Source: Aureococcus anophagefferens (taxonomy: Eukaryota; Sar; Pelagophyceae; Pelagomonadales; Pelagomonadaceae). Taken from it: a DNA stretch of 64,000 nt. The notes beneath the pieces were generated by a model. It made no database searches and was not told where the DNA came from. It worked only from the letters and a program-made list of their open reading frames with translations. Positions 26,895 to 36,197 of the stretch are shown here, piece by piece; the stretch's first letter is position 1; each line of letters begins with the position of its first letter. Where the stretch lies: NCBI RefSeq assembly GCF_000186865.1, contig NW_008705569.1, positions 377,307-441,306 of the forward strand, written 5' to 3'. The translations under genes were made by a program, and so were the position numbers.

Positions 26895-28858
26895 ATGACG
26901 CTGGCGTCCAAGTCCGTGGCGTTCGACGTCACGGCGAACATCGGCGAGCTCATGGCCGACGCCGAGCCCTTCCCGCTGTCGCGGCCCCAGCACGAGGAGG
27001 TTTTGGAGGGCGCGGCGGGCTGGCAGTGGGTGCGCGACGGCCTCGCCGCGTCGGCGTCTGCCGACGGCCACTGCCGCTTCGTGGAGACGATCTTCCTCGA
27101 CCACGGCTACGTCGTCGAGTGGCTCCACAGCGACGCCCGGGGCGCCGTGCACCGGCGGAAGACGCCGAGGCTCGGCGACCACGGCGGGAAGAAGTCGATC
27201 TGGCCCCGGGTCTACGCGGCGCTCAGCGGCGGCGAGGCCATGAACGCGAACCGCGCCTGCAAGCCGCGGCACGTCGGCGACTTCGAGAAGGCCGGGGCGC
27301 CCTGCGCCGTCGCCTGGGTCGACGACGGCGGCGGGCCCGCGCGGCGCTACGGCCTCTCGTTGCGAGAGGTCGAGCTGCTGTGCTGCTTCGAGCACGCGAA
27401 CGCGACGGGCGACGCCACCCTCAAGTCCTGGGACACGCAGTCGAAGCGCGCGCTCAGCAGCCGGCGCATGCTCGTCGCGCTGCAGCGCTACGCGCCGCCG
27501 CAGCTCCGGTGCCGCGGCTGCGGGAGCTTCGTGCATTCGTTCGCGCGCGCGCGGCCCCGGCCCCAGATGGCGTCGGTGGAACTGCGCTTCGTCGAGGACG
27601 GGCGCACCTACGAGCGGCCGCCGGAGAACTTCTTGCCGGGCGCCATCAAGCAGGTCGACGACGGCGGGCCCCTGGGCCACCACCAGGGCAGCAAAAGAGA
27701 GCGAAATTCCCAACTTCAAAGGCTCATATCTCGGCCGTTTTCCACTCGTTTCGGCTGATTTTTGGACGAGCGATCATCTCTCGGAACGGTCTCGAAGTGT
27801 GGATGTTTTTTCCGTAACGCGCGCGCGCGGAACACTCACGTTGAAGCGACGTTGAATCACCCTTTTGCTGCCCAGGCCACCACCAGGACGCGGACGAGGC
27901 GTCCGTGCGGTCCCTCGAGTCGACGACGGTGGAATCGGCCTACGTGGAGTCGCTCGTGGGCCCTCTACTCGGCGGCGACGCGAAGCAGCTGCGGTTGGCG
28001 GGCCACGCGACGCTCGTCGGGGGGGATTATAGACGACGCCTCGCGGAGGCGACGTCCAACGTCGTCGACCTGCTCCAGCGGGCGTCGGGCCGGACGATCA
28101 CGCGGTTCACGGGCGACTGGCTTTTTTCGGTGGACCGGCTGCCTTACTTATTATCGGTCCGGTCCGTGGGCGTGCTGTCGCTGCACCGGCCGCACCTGCG
28201 CCACCCGCCGCCGCCGTCCGCGCGGCCGACGTCGCTCTTCGCCGCCGACGGCGTCACGCCCTTATCGGAAATCGCCGCGGAGCCGGCGGCGGCGACGCCG
28301 TCGTCGTCGCGCCGGAGCTCGCGCGCGTCGAAATCTTTGAACCCCGCCGCGCTGCGGCCCCACGGCTTCTGGCAGCCGCCCGCGGGGCAGTGGCCCGCCG
28401 TGAAGTCGTCCGAGGCGCACTACGACCGGCAGATCCTGCTCCGGGTTTTGGCGAAGAACGCGCCGCCGAAGTACGTCCCGCCGCCGCCGAAGCCGCGCTA
28501 CGCGCCCGACGCCGTCCTGATCCGCCACCACCTGAGCAAGCGGGACCAGATGGTCGACGCCAGGGGCGGCGAGGTCGAGGACCCGCACCGCGTCGCGTCG
28601 CGGCCGCAGACCGCGGCGGCGGCTTTGCTCGAGAAGACGACGCACGACTCGCTGCGGTTGGACGCGCGGCTCGCCAAGCTCGAGGGCGACCTCTCGGCGA
28701 CGCTCAAGCGGAGCCTCTCCGACGAGCGGCTCCGGAACCAGGCCATCTCCATGGCGCGGTCCGAGCTCGGCTCCCGGGGCGGCTTCCGCGTCCAGCTCTC
28801 GAACCTCGGGCGGACGACGGACGACTACGCGGGCACGCCCGAGGGGCTCGCGGGGTAA
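26895..28858 (+). CDS. Large protein of unknown function, split by an introner
   Basis: Exons 26895-27675 and 27876-28858 give 587 aa. The N-terminal half includes DGHCRFVETIFLDHGYVVEW, an acidic/Trp-rich region and a short Cys-x-x-Cys element (LRCRGCGSFVHSF) that could be part of a zinc ribbon. The second exon contains TITRFTGDWLFSVDRLPYLL, a Ser-rich linker and a C-terminal charged helical region (HHLSKRDQMVDARGGEV, ATLKRSLSDERLRNQ). No family is recognised. The join reads GPLGHHQDADEASVRS and exactly removes one copy of the duplicated GCCACCAC plus the element, which supports the gene model. It is divergent from the dynein light chain. Confidence 0.75.
27684..27875 (+). mobile_element. Introner element, family B copy 1
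   Basis: A 192-bp element has imperfect terminal repeats of about 14 bp (C(A/T)GGGCAGCAAAAG) and an 8-bp duplication GCCACCAC (27676-27683, 27876-27883). The acceptor is the element's final ..CTGCCCAG. The frame-restoring donor is GC, from the target duplication, and there is no alternative GT at the boundary. The core GGCTGATTTTTGGACGA..CGAT is shared with family A although the ends differ. Confidence 0.9.
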
Positions 28859-29165
28859 TGTGTGCGTGTCTCTTGTGGTCGAGGGAGGACTCGGTGGTTG
28901 GGGCCGGTGGAGCACCGGACTTGCAAACTTAGCGAGTCGACATGGGCTTCGCGCTGTGGGACGAAACGCGTTCGTGGTCGCCGAGCACCAGAGGCAAAAG
29001 TCCTCTATTCGGCCGCGAGTGTTGGCAGCTTCTGCCGATCTGTTTCGGCTGCTGGGGCCGCGGCGGCCAGCTTTTTGAGGTCCGCGCGGGCTTCGGCTGG
29101 ATCCGCGGGCGGCAGCCAGCTTTTTGAGCCCCGCGGGCGCCCGCGCGGCCTCCGGTGCGGAGCCC
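28859..29165. other. Intergenic region, no supported gene
   Basis: The end carries a short imperfect direct duplication: GGCGGCCAGCTTTTTGAG (about 29062) and GGCAGCCAGCTTTTTGAG (about 29111). A GT..AG stretch between them could be a 5'-leader intron of the next gene, but nothing confirms this. No motif-bearing frame is seen. Confidence 0.4.
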
Positions 29166-32080
29166 ATGTGGATCGAGGCGAAGACGCCGGAGGGCCTGCC
29201 CTACTTCTTCCATTCGTCGACGCGCGAGACGCGCTGGGAGCCGCCGGAGAAGGAGACGCTCGAGGCCGCGGAGCAGGAGCCCGAGGCGCCGGCGCCGCGG
29301 CCCCCGGCGGAACCCGCGGCGGCGCCCGCCGGGGACGAGGTCGACGTCCGCTACGGCGCGGCGACGAGGGAGGAGAAGGACGCGGCCCTCGGCGAGCTCG
29401 TCGTGCTGCTGAAGGAGCTCACGACGAAGCGCGTGCGCGTCCAGGCCGTGAGCAAGTGGTTCCTCGGGCACGCGCTCGCGGCCGAGGTCGCCGAGGGGTG
29501 CCTCAAGCGCATGCTCGACCAGGTCGCCGTGAACCTCTTCAGCGACGAGGGCCCCGTGCTCCAGCGCTTCAAGTACTCGCTGGCCGTGCTCTACGCCGTC
29601 GACGACATCTTCAAGGCGCGCAAGGGGCCCGCGGGCGAGTCGGCGGCGGCCGCGGCGTTCGTCGCGTCGTGCGAGCGGACGAAGCACCTGCCGAAGATGG
29701 TCCAGCGCATGGCCCAGTTCGCCGTCGAGGAGGCGGACGACGAGCCCCTGCTCCAGACGCCCTGCGAGAGCACGGCGAAGCTCGTGGCGATCTGGGCGAA
29801 GCGGCGGTCGCTGTCGGAGTCGGCGACCGCAGCGCTCGTCAGGGCCGCCAAGCCCCTCGACGCGGCGGGCGACGACGACCTGAAGCTGAGCCAGGGCCCC
29901 GTCTTCGGCGAGCAGAACGCCGTCAGCTTCTCCATGAAGCGCGAGGAGAAGGACGTGCCCTACGAGCAGGCGCCGCCGGCGCCCGCGGCCGCGCCGCCGT
30001 CGCCGGCCGCGCCGCCGTCGCCGGCCGCGCCCGCGCCCGCGCCCGCGGCGGCCGACGCCGAGCCCTACTACATCCACGACATGTGGGCCGACGCGCCCGC
30101 GTCGCCGCCGGAGCCCGAGCCGGAGCCGGAGCCCGAGCCCGAGCCCGCGGAGCCCGCGGCGCCGCCGTCGCCGCCGCCGCGCATCGTCGTCGGCGGGAAG
30201 CGGCCGGCGCCGGCGCCGGCGCCGGCGCCCGCCGTGCCGCCGCCGCGCATGCCCCCCGGGGCGCCGCCGCCGTCGGCGTTCCTGCCGTCGCCCAAGGCCG
30301 CCGCGGCGCCGCCGGCCGCCGCCTTCTCGGACGACGACGACTCGGACGACGAGCTCCAGCGGCCGCCGGAGGCGCCCGTGGACGTCGACTCCGACGACGA
30401 GGCGGCGGCGGAGGCGCGCGCCGAGGCCGCGCGCGCCGAGGCCGCGCGCGCCGAGTTCCTGCGCGCCGAGGCCGCGAAGCTCGAGGCCGCGGCGGACGAG
30501 GCCGCGCGCGCCGCCGAGGCCGAGGAGGCCGCGCGGCTCGTCGCCGAGGAGCGCGCGGCGCAGCTCCGGGCCGAGCGCGACGAGGCGGCGCGGCTCCAGG
30601 CCGAGCACGAGGCGGCGGCGCAGCGGCAGGCCGAGGCCGAGGCCGCGCGGCTCGCGGCCGAGGCCGAGGCGGCGCGCGCGCGCGCGGAGCGCGAGGAGGC
30701 CGCGCGGGCCAAGGCCGCCGAGGACGCGGCGCGGCTGACGGCCCAGCGGGAGGCCGAGGCGGCCCGGCTGCGGGCCGAGGAGGAGGCCGAGGCCGCGCGG
30801 CGCGACGCCGAGGCCGCGGCGGCCGCGGAGGCCGAGGCGGAGGAGGCCCGGAGGGCCGCCGAGGCGCCGCCCATCTCCGAGTCGGAGCGCCTCCTCCGCG
30901 AGCAGCTGGCGGAGATGACGCGCCAGCGCGACGCGGCGCTCGCGGCGGCGGACGCGAAGAAGCCGCCGCCGGCGGACGACATGGCCATCTCCCTGGAGCC
31001 GACGAGCCCCATGAAGGAGCTCGACGACGCGAGCCCGCCGCCCAAGGCCCGGGGCCGGCCGAAGCGCGAGGAGTCGCTCGACAAGTTCCTCGCGGAGACC
31101 GCGCGGTCGCGGAGCCCGTCGTCCGCGTCGCCCGCGGCGCCGCCGCCGTCCGCGTCGCCCGCGGCGCCCCCCGCGGAGAAGAAGGCGAACCCCTACGAGC
31201 GCGGCACCGACAAGGAGGCGCCGTCGTCGAAGAAGAAGAAGGCGCCGCGGAGCGACTCGTCCGGGTCCGACTCCGAGGAGGACCGGTCGCGGCGGCGGCG
31301 CCGCGCGCGCCGCGCGTCGAGCCGGTCGTCGTCGCGGAGCCGCCGGCGCAAGCGGTCGAAGCGCCGCGCGAGTTCGTCGTCGTCGAGCGCGAGCCGGTCG
31401 CCGAGCCGCCGGCGCGGCGCCCGGCGCAAGGGGCGCGACGACAAGCCCGCGACGAACTTTTCGGACGAGCGCGCGCGCGGCATGCGGCCGCCCGCGGGCC
31501 TGCCCCCGCGGGAGACGCCGGACAAGCCGGCGCCCGAGGTCGACCGGAGCCGCGTCGCGCCGCCGCAGAAGCCCGCGGCGTCGGCCTTGGGCCACATCGA
31601 CCCGTCGGCGCGCGAGCCCGTGAAGACGCGCGTCGACCCGCGGTCCGCGGGCGCGCCCCCGCCGTCGGGCGTGCTGCCGCCGCGCGTCGGCGAGCTCATC
31701 GAGGCGAGCGTGCTGCGCCACGAGGCGGGCCACGGCTGCGTCATCAAGGGCCACACTTGGGCGCTCGAGGGTCTGATCCCGCTCGCGGGCATGGTCCGCC
31801 GCGACGACCCGCAGAAGATGCTGCCCGAGGGCGCGGCCGTCGCCGTGCGCTGCGCCTACTCCTTCGCGCCGGGGGCGTCGCCCCACGCCTGGCGCTGGGA
31901 GGGCACGATGCACGGCGTCGCGCAGCCCGCGCAGCGGAGCGTCCCGCGCCCCCAGGCGCCCAAGGCCGCGCGAACGCGCGCGCCGAGCCCGCGGCCCGAC
32001 GCGCCGGACGACGCGCCGCCGGCGGCGCCGGCGGCGCCGGCGAAGAAGGCCGAGCCGGAGATGCTCGGGTCCGGGCCGCC

Positions 32081-32111
<31 letters not shown>

Positions 32112-34448
32112 CCGCGGTCGCCGCGGTCGCAGGCGTCGCCGCGCCAGACCCACGCGAACCACCCGCCGCCGCGGCGCGACGACCGGGGCCCGCCGCCGCC
32201 GATGCGCGACGGCGGCTACCGCGACGACCGCCGCGGGCCCCAGCACTCGCCGCGGCTCCCGCGGCGCGACCACTTCGACGACCGGGGCCCTCCGCCGCCG
32301 AACATGCGCCTCGACGACCGGCCGCCGCTGGACCGGGGGCCGCCGCCGGGCTACGGCCGGCCCCTCAACGACCGGTCGCCGCGCTACGACGACCGGCCGC
32401 CGCCGCCCTTCGACCGGCCGCCCATGGACCGCATGGACCGCGGGCCCGTCGATCGCGGCATGCCGCCCATGGACCGGGGCATGCCGCCCATGGACCGGGG
32501 CATGCCGCCCATGGACCGCCCGCCCATGGACCGGGGCATGGACCGGGGCATGCCCATGGACCGGGGCATGCCCATGGACCGGGGCATGCCCATGGACCGG
32601 GGCATGCCCATGGACCGCGGCATGCCCATGGACCGCGGCATGCCCATGGATCGCGGCATGCCCATGGACCGGGGCATGCCCATGGACCGGGGCATGCCCA
32701 TGGACCGCGGGCCGCCCCCGGACCGCATGCCCCTGGACCGGCCGCCGGGCGGCTACGACCACCGGGGCCCGCCGCCGCCGCGGGAGAGGCCCTACGACGA
32801 CCGGCCGCCGCCGATGGACCGCTACGACGACCGGCCGCCGCTCGACCGGCCCTACGACCGGCCGCCGCTCGACGACCGGGGCCCGCCGCGGCCCCTCGAC
32901 GACCGGCCGCCCCTCGACCGCGGCGACAGCCGGCCGCCGCGCCAGTGCCCGCCGCCGAACGCCATCGTCACGGGCGGTGTGGAAATCAACCACTGGTTTG
33001 GGGGGCCCCCACCAAACTTCAGAACTCTCTAGCTCGGTCAAATCGAAGTCGATTCGGCTGATTTTTGGACGAATCGATTGCTCTCGTCGATTTCTCGAAG
33101 CACAGCGAAAGAGTCTGGTCCAAACCGTTCGATTACGCGCACATTGAAGTCGAGTTGAATATTTGATTTCACACAGGTCACGGGCGTCGTCGACCGCATC
33201 AAGGCGTGCGGCGCGTTCCTCCGCGTCGACGGCTTCTGCGACGGGCTGCTGCCGACGACGCAGATGGAGGCGCCCGTGCGCGTCGGCGGCACGGTCCACG
33301 TGCGCGTCATGGACAACAAGGACGTGTCCAAGTGGTCCTGCACGTCGCGCGGCGTCCGCCCCGACGGCCACGCGCACTCGGAGCGGAAGAACGCGCCGCG
33401 GCCGGACCACCCCTACGACCGCCGCGGCGCCTTCGACGACGCGCCCAAGGGCAACGGCCACGCGCGCCGCGACGACGCGCGCGACGACTTTGGCCGCGAG
33501 GCGCAAAGGGGGGGCGACGATGACGAGCCGCCGCTCGTCGACGACGTGAGCCTCGACGAGGACGGCGGCCTCGCGCCGTCGGCGGCCGCGCGCGCGCGCG
33601 CCGAGGAGGCCGAGGCCGCCGCGGCGCGCCGCGGCGACGACGCGCCGGCGCCGGCGCCGGACCTCGACGGCGCGCTCGCGTCGCCGCGCGCGGCGGCCGC
33701 GCCGGAGCCCGCGCCGCCCGCCGACGGCGGCGACGCGGCGTCGCCGGAGGTGCGGCCCGGCGACGTGCGCCGGGGCGCCGTCGTCAAGCTCTTCCCCTAC
33801 GGCGTCTTCGTGAAGCTCGACGGCGGCCGAGAGGGCTTGCTGCACAAGTCCAAGTGCGGGCCCGGCGCCAAGGGCAAGGCCCACGTGCCCGGCAAGGGCG
33901 ACGTCGTGTTCGTGCGCGTGCTCGAGGTCAAGGGCGACGGGCGCGTCGCCTTCTCGACGCTGGACGTCGACCCGAAGACGGGCCGCGACCGCGCCGCGCG
34001 GGGCAAGAAGCGGAAGTCCGCGCCCGAGCCCGCGCCCGAGCCCGCGGCGCCCGCGGACGACGCGCCCGCGCCCGCCGACGACGACGACGACGACGAGTAC
34101 GACGCGGGCGACGGCGGCGACGACGACCGGGGGCAGCTCCTGTCCATCGGCGTCGACGGCCTCGACGACGAGCCCGCCGCGCCGAAGCCCGCGGCCAAGC
34201 CCGCGAAGAAGCGGCCCAAGTACGAGGCCGTGGAGATCACCGTCGCCGACGAGTCGTCGAGCCCGACGGTGCGCAAGATCGCCTGGTCCAAGTCGAAGCG
34301 CGACAAGCCGCCGCCGCCGCCGCCCGCCGCGCCGCCGCCGAAGAAGGCCAAGAAGGCCTCGGCCCTCGCGGCGCCGCCGGAGCCCAAGGAGTTCGGCGTC
34401 AAGAGCTTCGCGGAGATCATGGCCGAGAAGAAGAAGAAGCAGACCTAG
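29166..34448 (+). CDS. WW-CID-RS-S1 RNA-processing protein, split by an introner
   Basis: Exons 29166-32966 and 33177-34448 give about 1690 aa. The start is at MWIEAKTPEGLPYFFHSS, the beginning of a WW domain. A CID-type helical domain follows (about 60-230: VQAVSKWFLGHALAAEV, FKYSLAVLYAVDDIFKA), as in RNA polymerase II CTD-binding and U2-associated SR proteins. Next come a Pro-rich linker, a long Ala/Glu/Arg coiled coil (410-570), an RS-rich block (690-760), an S1-like domain (about 840), an Arg-Asp-Pro region with MDRGMP repeats, and two clearer S1 domains (1268-1325; about 1461-1535, PYGVFVKLDGGREGLLHKSK). The second S1 begins at the splice (NAI/VTGVVDRIKACGAFLRV). It is probably a nuclear factor coupling transcription to RNA processing. 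Confidence 0.85.
32453..32711 (+). repeat. In-frame 18-bp repeat encoding MDRGMP
   Basis: More than ten units of about 18 bp (CATGGACCGGGGCATGCC type) encode Met-Asp-Arg-Gly-Met-Pro within the WW-CID-S1 gene. Longer 21- and 24-bp variants (MDRGMPP) start the array. The units differ mainly at synonymous GGG/CGC positions, suggesting recent slippage expansion. The product is a low-complexity region of the type found in RNA-binding, condensate-forming proteins. Confidence 0.9.
32975..33176 (+). mobile_element. Introner element, family A copy 2
   Basis: A 202-bp element aligns along its whole length with the copy at 24563, including the internal GGTTTGGGGGG/CCCCACCAAAC palindrome. The terminal repeats are slightly decayed (CGGTGTGGAAATCAA against CTGTGTGAAATCAA). 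The 8-bp duplication is GTCACGGG (32967-32974, 33177-33184). The donor is the GT of that duplication and the acceptor is the element's ..TTCACACAG. Removal restores an S1-domain reading frame exactly. Confidence 0.93.
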
Positions 34449-34571
34449 ATGCCCCCTTTTTTAATTTGGCGGGACTCGGTATGGGGCGTCGAGGATGGGG
34501 TCGTGCACCGGAGCCGCACCTTGCGCCTTTGGCGAAGAAAAAAAAAAGTGGCAAAAGAGTCGAGTAGAGAG

Positions 34572-36143
34572 ATGAGCGTCGCCGCGCTCCCGCCGGAGGT
34601 CGCCTGGAGCTTGGTCGGCTACACGCTGGGGCCGCGCGGTTGGCCACTCCGCACGAAAGATAGGAAATACGCGCGAGTCCTGGACTTGATCCGCTTTTCA
34701 TCGACATGCCGTGTCGCGCGAGAGCTGTACGGCGACCTGCGGTTCAAGGCGCTGATGATCTGCGTGGCGCCTGGACAGGAAGCGCATATCGGGATTCCCT
34801 CTCGACGGGTCGTCGACGACTTTGAGGAAACATATGGCAACCTTGTGAAGGCGCCGGACGCGTGGCGCGAGGACCGCGCCGTCGTCCTGGCCGCCGTTCA
34901 TCAATCGGGAGACGTGCTTCGGACCGTGGATTCCAGCCACCTCACGGACAAGGAGATCGTGCTCGCCGCCATCAAAAACGAGGACGCGAAGACGGCATTG
35001 CTCGATCTTTCCCAGAAGATCTACCGGCTGATTCCCGAAGAACTCCAACTCGACGAAGAGGTGGCTCGCGCGGCGCTTGGCAAGATCGGGGAGAGGTACA
35101 TTCCTGAAATTGTCACTCAAGGCTGGACAGCTGAAATCCTGTTTCCCGCACAAATTCGCGACTCCGATCTGATGCTCGACGCACTGCGGGGCAACATTTC
35201 GCTCTTTTACGCGTCCGAACGCCTGATCGGAGACCGCGAGGCGGTGATCGCAGCCGTGTCTCAGACAGGTCCGATCAATCAAATTTATCACCCGAACCTT
35301 CAATTTGCGGACGAGCGACTACGCGACGACCGGGGTGTCGTCGAGGCGGCCATAAGGGGGAGCGACGGCGGCTTCCGGGCGCTCCAATACGCCTCGGATC
35401 GACTCAGGGACGACCGCGACCTTGCGTTCATGGCCATCCAGCTCTACTGCCCCAAAACTGCACCTTTTTCGCTCAGCTCCAGCTATCGGGACCTATCATT
35501 GCGACTCCGGAGCGACCGCGAGCTCTTCCTACAGGTCCTGGCCAAGAGCGCGGCCTGCTCCGATAATGTTTGTCGCCGTGAGAGCGGCATCGTTGAATTG
35601 TTGCAATCGGCGGGTCCCGTCCTCCAAGAAGATCGAAATGTCGTTCTCGCCGCGGTGACGAAAGATCCGATGGCCCTCTTGTCCTGTTCCGATGCGTTCC
35701 GAGCCGATCGAGAAATCGTCGTCGCGGCGATCGCCATCGACGGTTTCGCACTGTGTGGCGCGTCTGCGGCGCTCCAGGCAGACCGCGACATTGTTCTCGC
35801 GGCCGTCCGGGAAACCGGACTTGCTTTGTATTTTGCCGCTGAGGAACTGAAGGACGATTTCGAGATCGCGCTCGCCGCTTGCGAAAACCAAGGCTGCGTG
35901 ATCGAATTCGTGTCGCAGCGGCTCAAGGACGACGGCCGCATACGCGCGGCGGCGGAGGCAGAGCACGCCGCTCTGATCGAAAAATGCGGAGGTTTCGAGA
36001 ACCTTGGCCGGCACGGCCGCACGGAAGAGGAACGCCAACGGGAGATTTTCGCGCGGGACTTTGCCAACGGCCTTCCGTTTGAACAATGGGGTGCCAGTGC
36101 CGTCGACGACGTCGTCGCGTCCAACTCCGACGCCGACTATTGA
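34572..36143 (+). CDS. DUF4116 repeat protein
   Basis: This 523-residue protein starts MSVAALPPEVAWSLVGYTLG, resembling an F-box or leader helix. From about residue 95 it consists of some ten repeats of the DUF4116 pattern (ALQYASDRLRDDRDLAFMA, AALQADRDIVLAAVRETG, with conserved L.DD.E.VLAA). DUF4116 repeats are abundant in algae, protists and giant DNA viruses; their function is unknown, possibly a helical scaffold. The codons are visibly less GC-rich than in flanking genes, with many A/T third positions. This fits transfer or a recently expanded family. There is no targeting signal and no frame break. Confidence 0.85.
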   Translation: MSVAALPPEVAWSLVGYTLGPRGWPLRTKDRKYARVLDLIRFSSTCRVARELYGDLRFKALMICVAPGQEAHIGIPSRRVVDDFEETYGNLVKAPDAWREDRAVVLAAVHQSGDVLRTVDSSHLTDKEIVLAAIKNEDAKTALLDLSQKIYRLIPEELQLDEEVARAALGKIGERYIPEIVTQGWTAEILFPAQIRDSDLMLDALRGNISLFYASERLIGDREAVIAAVSQTGPINQIYHPNLQFADERLRDDRGVVEAAIRGSDGGFRALQYASDRLRDDRDLAFMAIQLYCPKTAPFSLSSSYRDLSLRLRSDRELFLQVLAKSAACSDNVCRRESGIVELLQSAGPVLQEDRNVVLAAVTKDPMALLSCSDAFRADREIVVAAIAIDGFALCGASAALQADRDIVLAAVRETGLALYFAAEELKDDFEIALAACENQGCVIEFVSQRLKDDGRIRAAAEAEHAALIEKCGGFENLGRHGRTEEERQREIFARDFANGLPFEQWGASAVDDVVASNSDADY

Positions 36144-36197
36144 AGGACTGCCCGTCCCATTCGCCCGGACTCCCCCACGTCCTAAATAGTAGCGCCC

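Noticed and set aside
32453..32711. Regularly spaced repeats that look like a CRISPR array
   Set aside because: The units are contiguous, in frame, encode MDRGMP and have no unique spacers; the genome is eukaryotic.
28929..33884. Open frame of 1651 codons on the minus strand opposite the WW-CID-S1 gene
   Set aside because: It reads as Arg/Leu/Val/His-rich noise with no domains. Such antisense frames are expected in very GC-rich genes, and it ignores the introner boundary.
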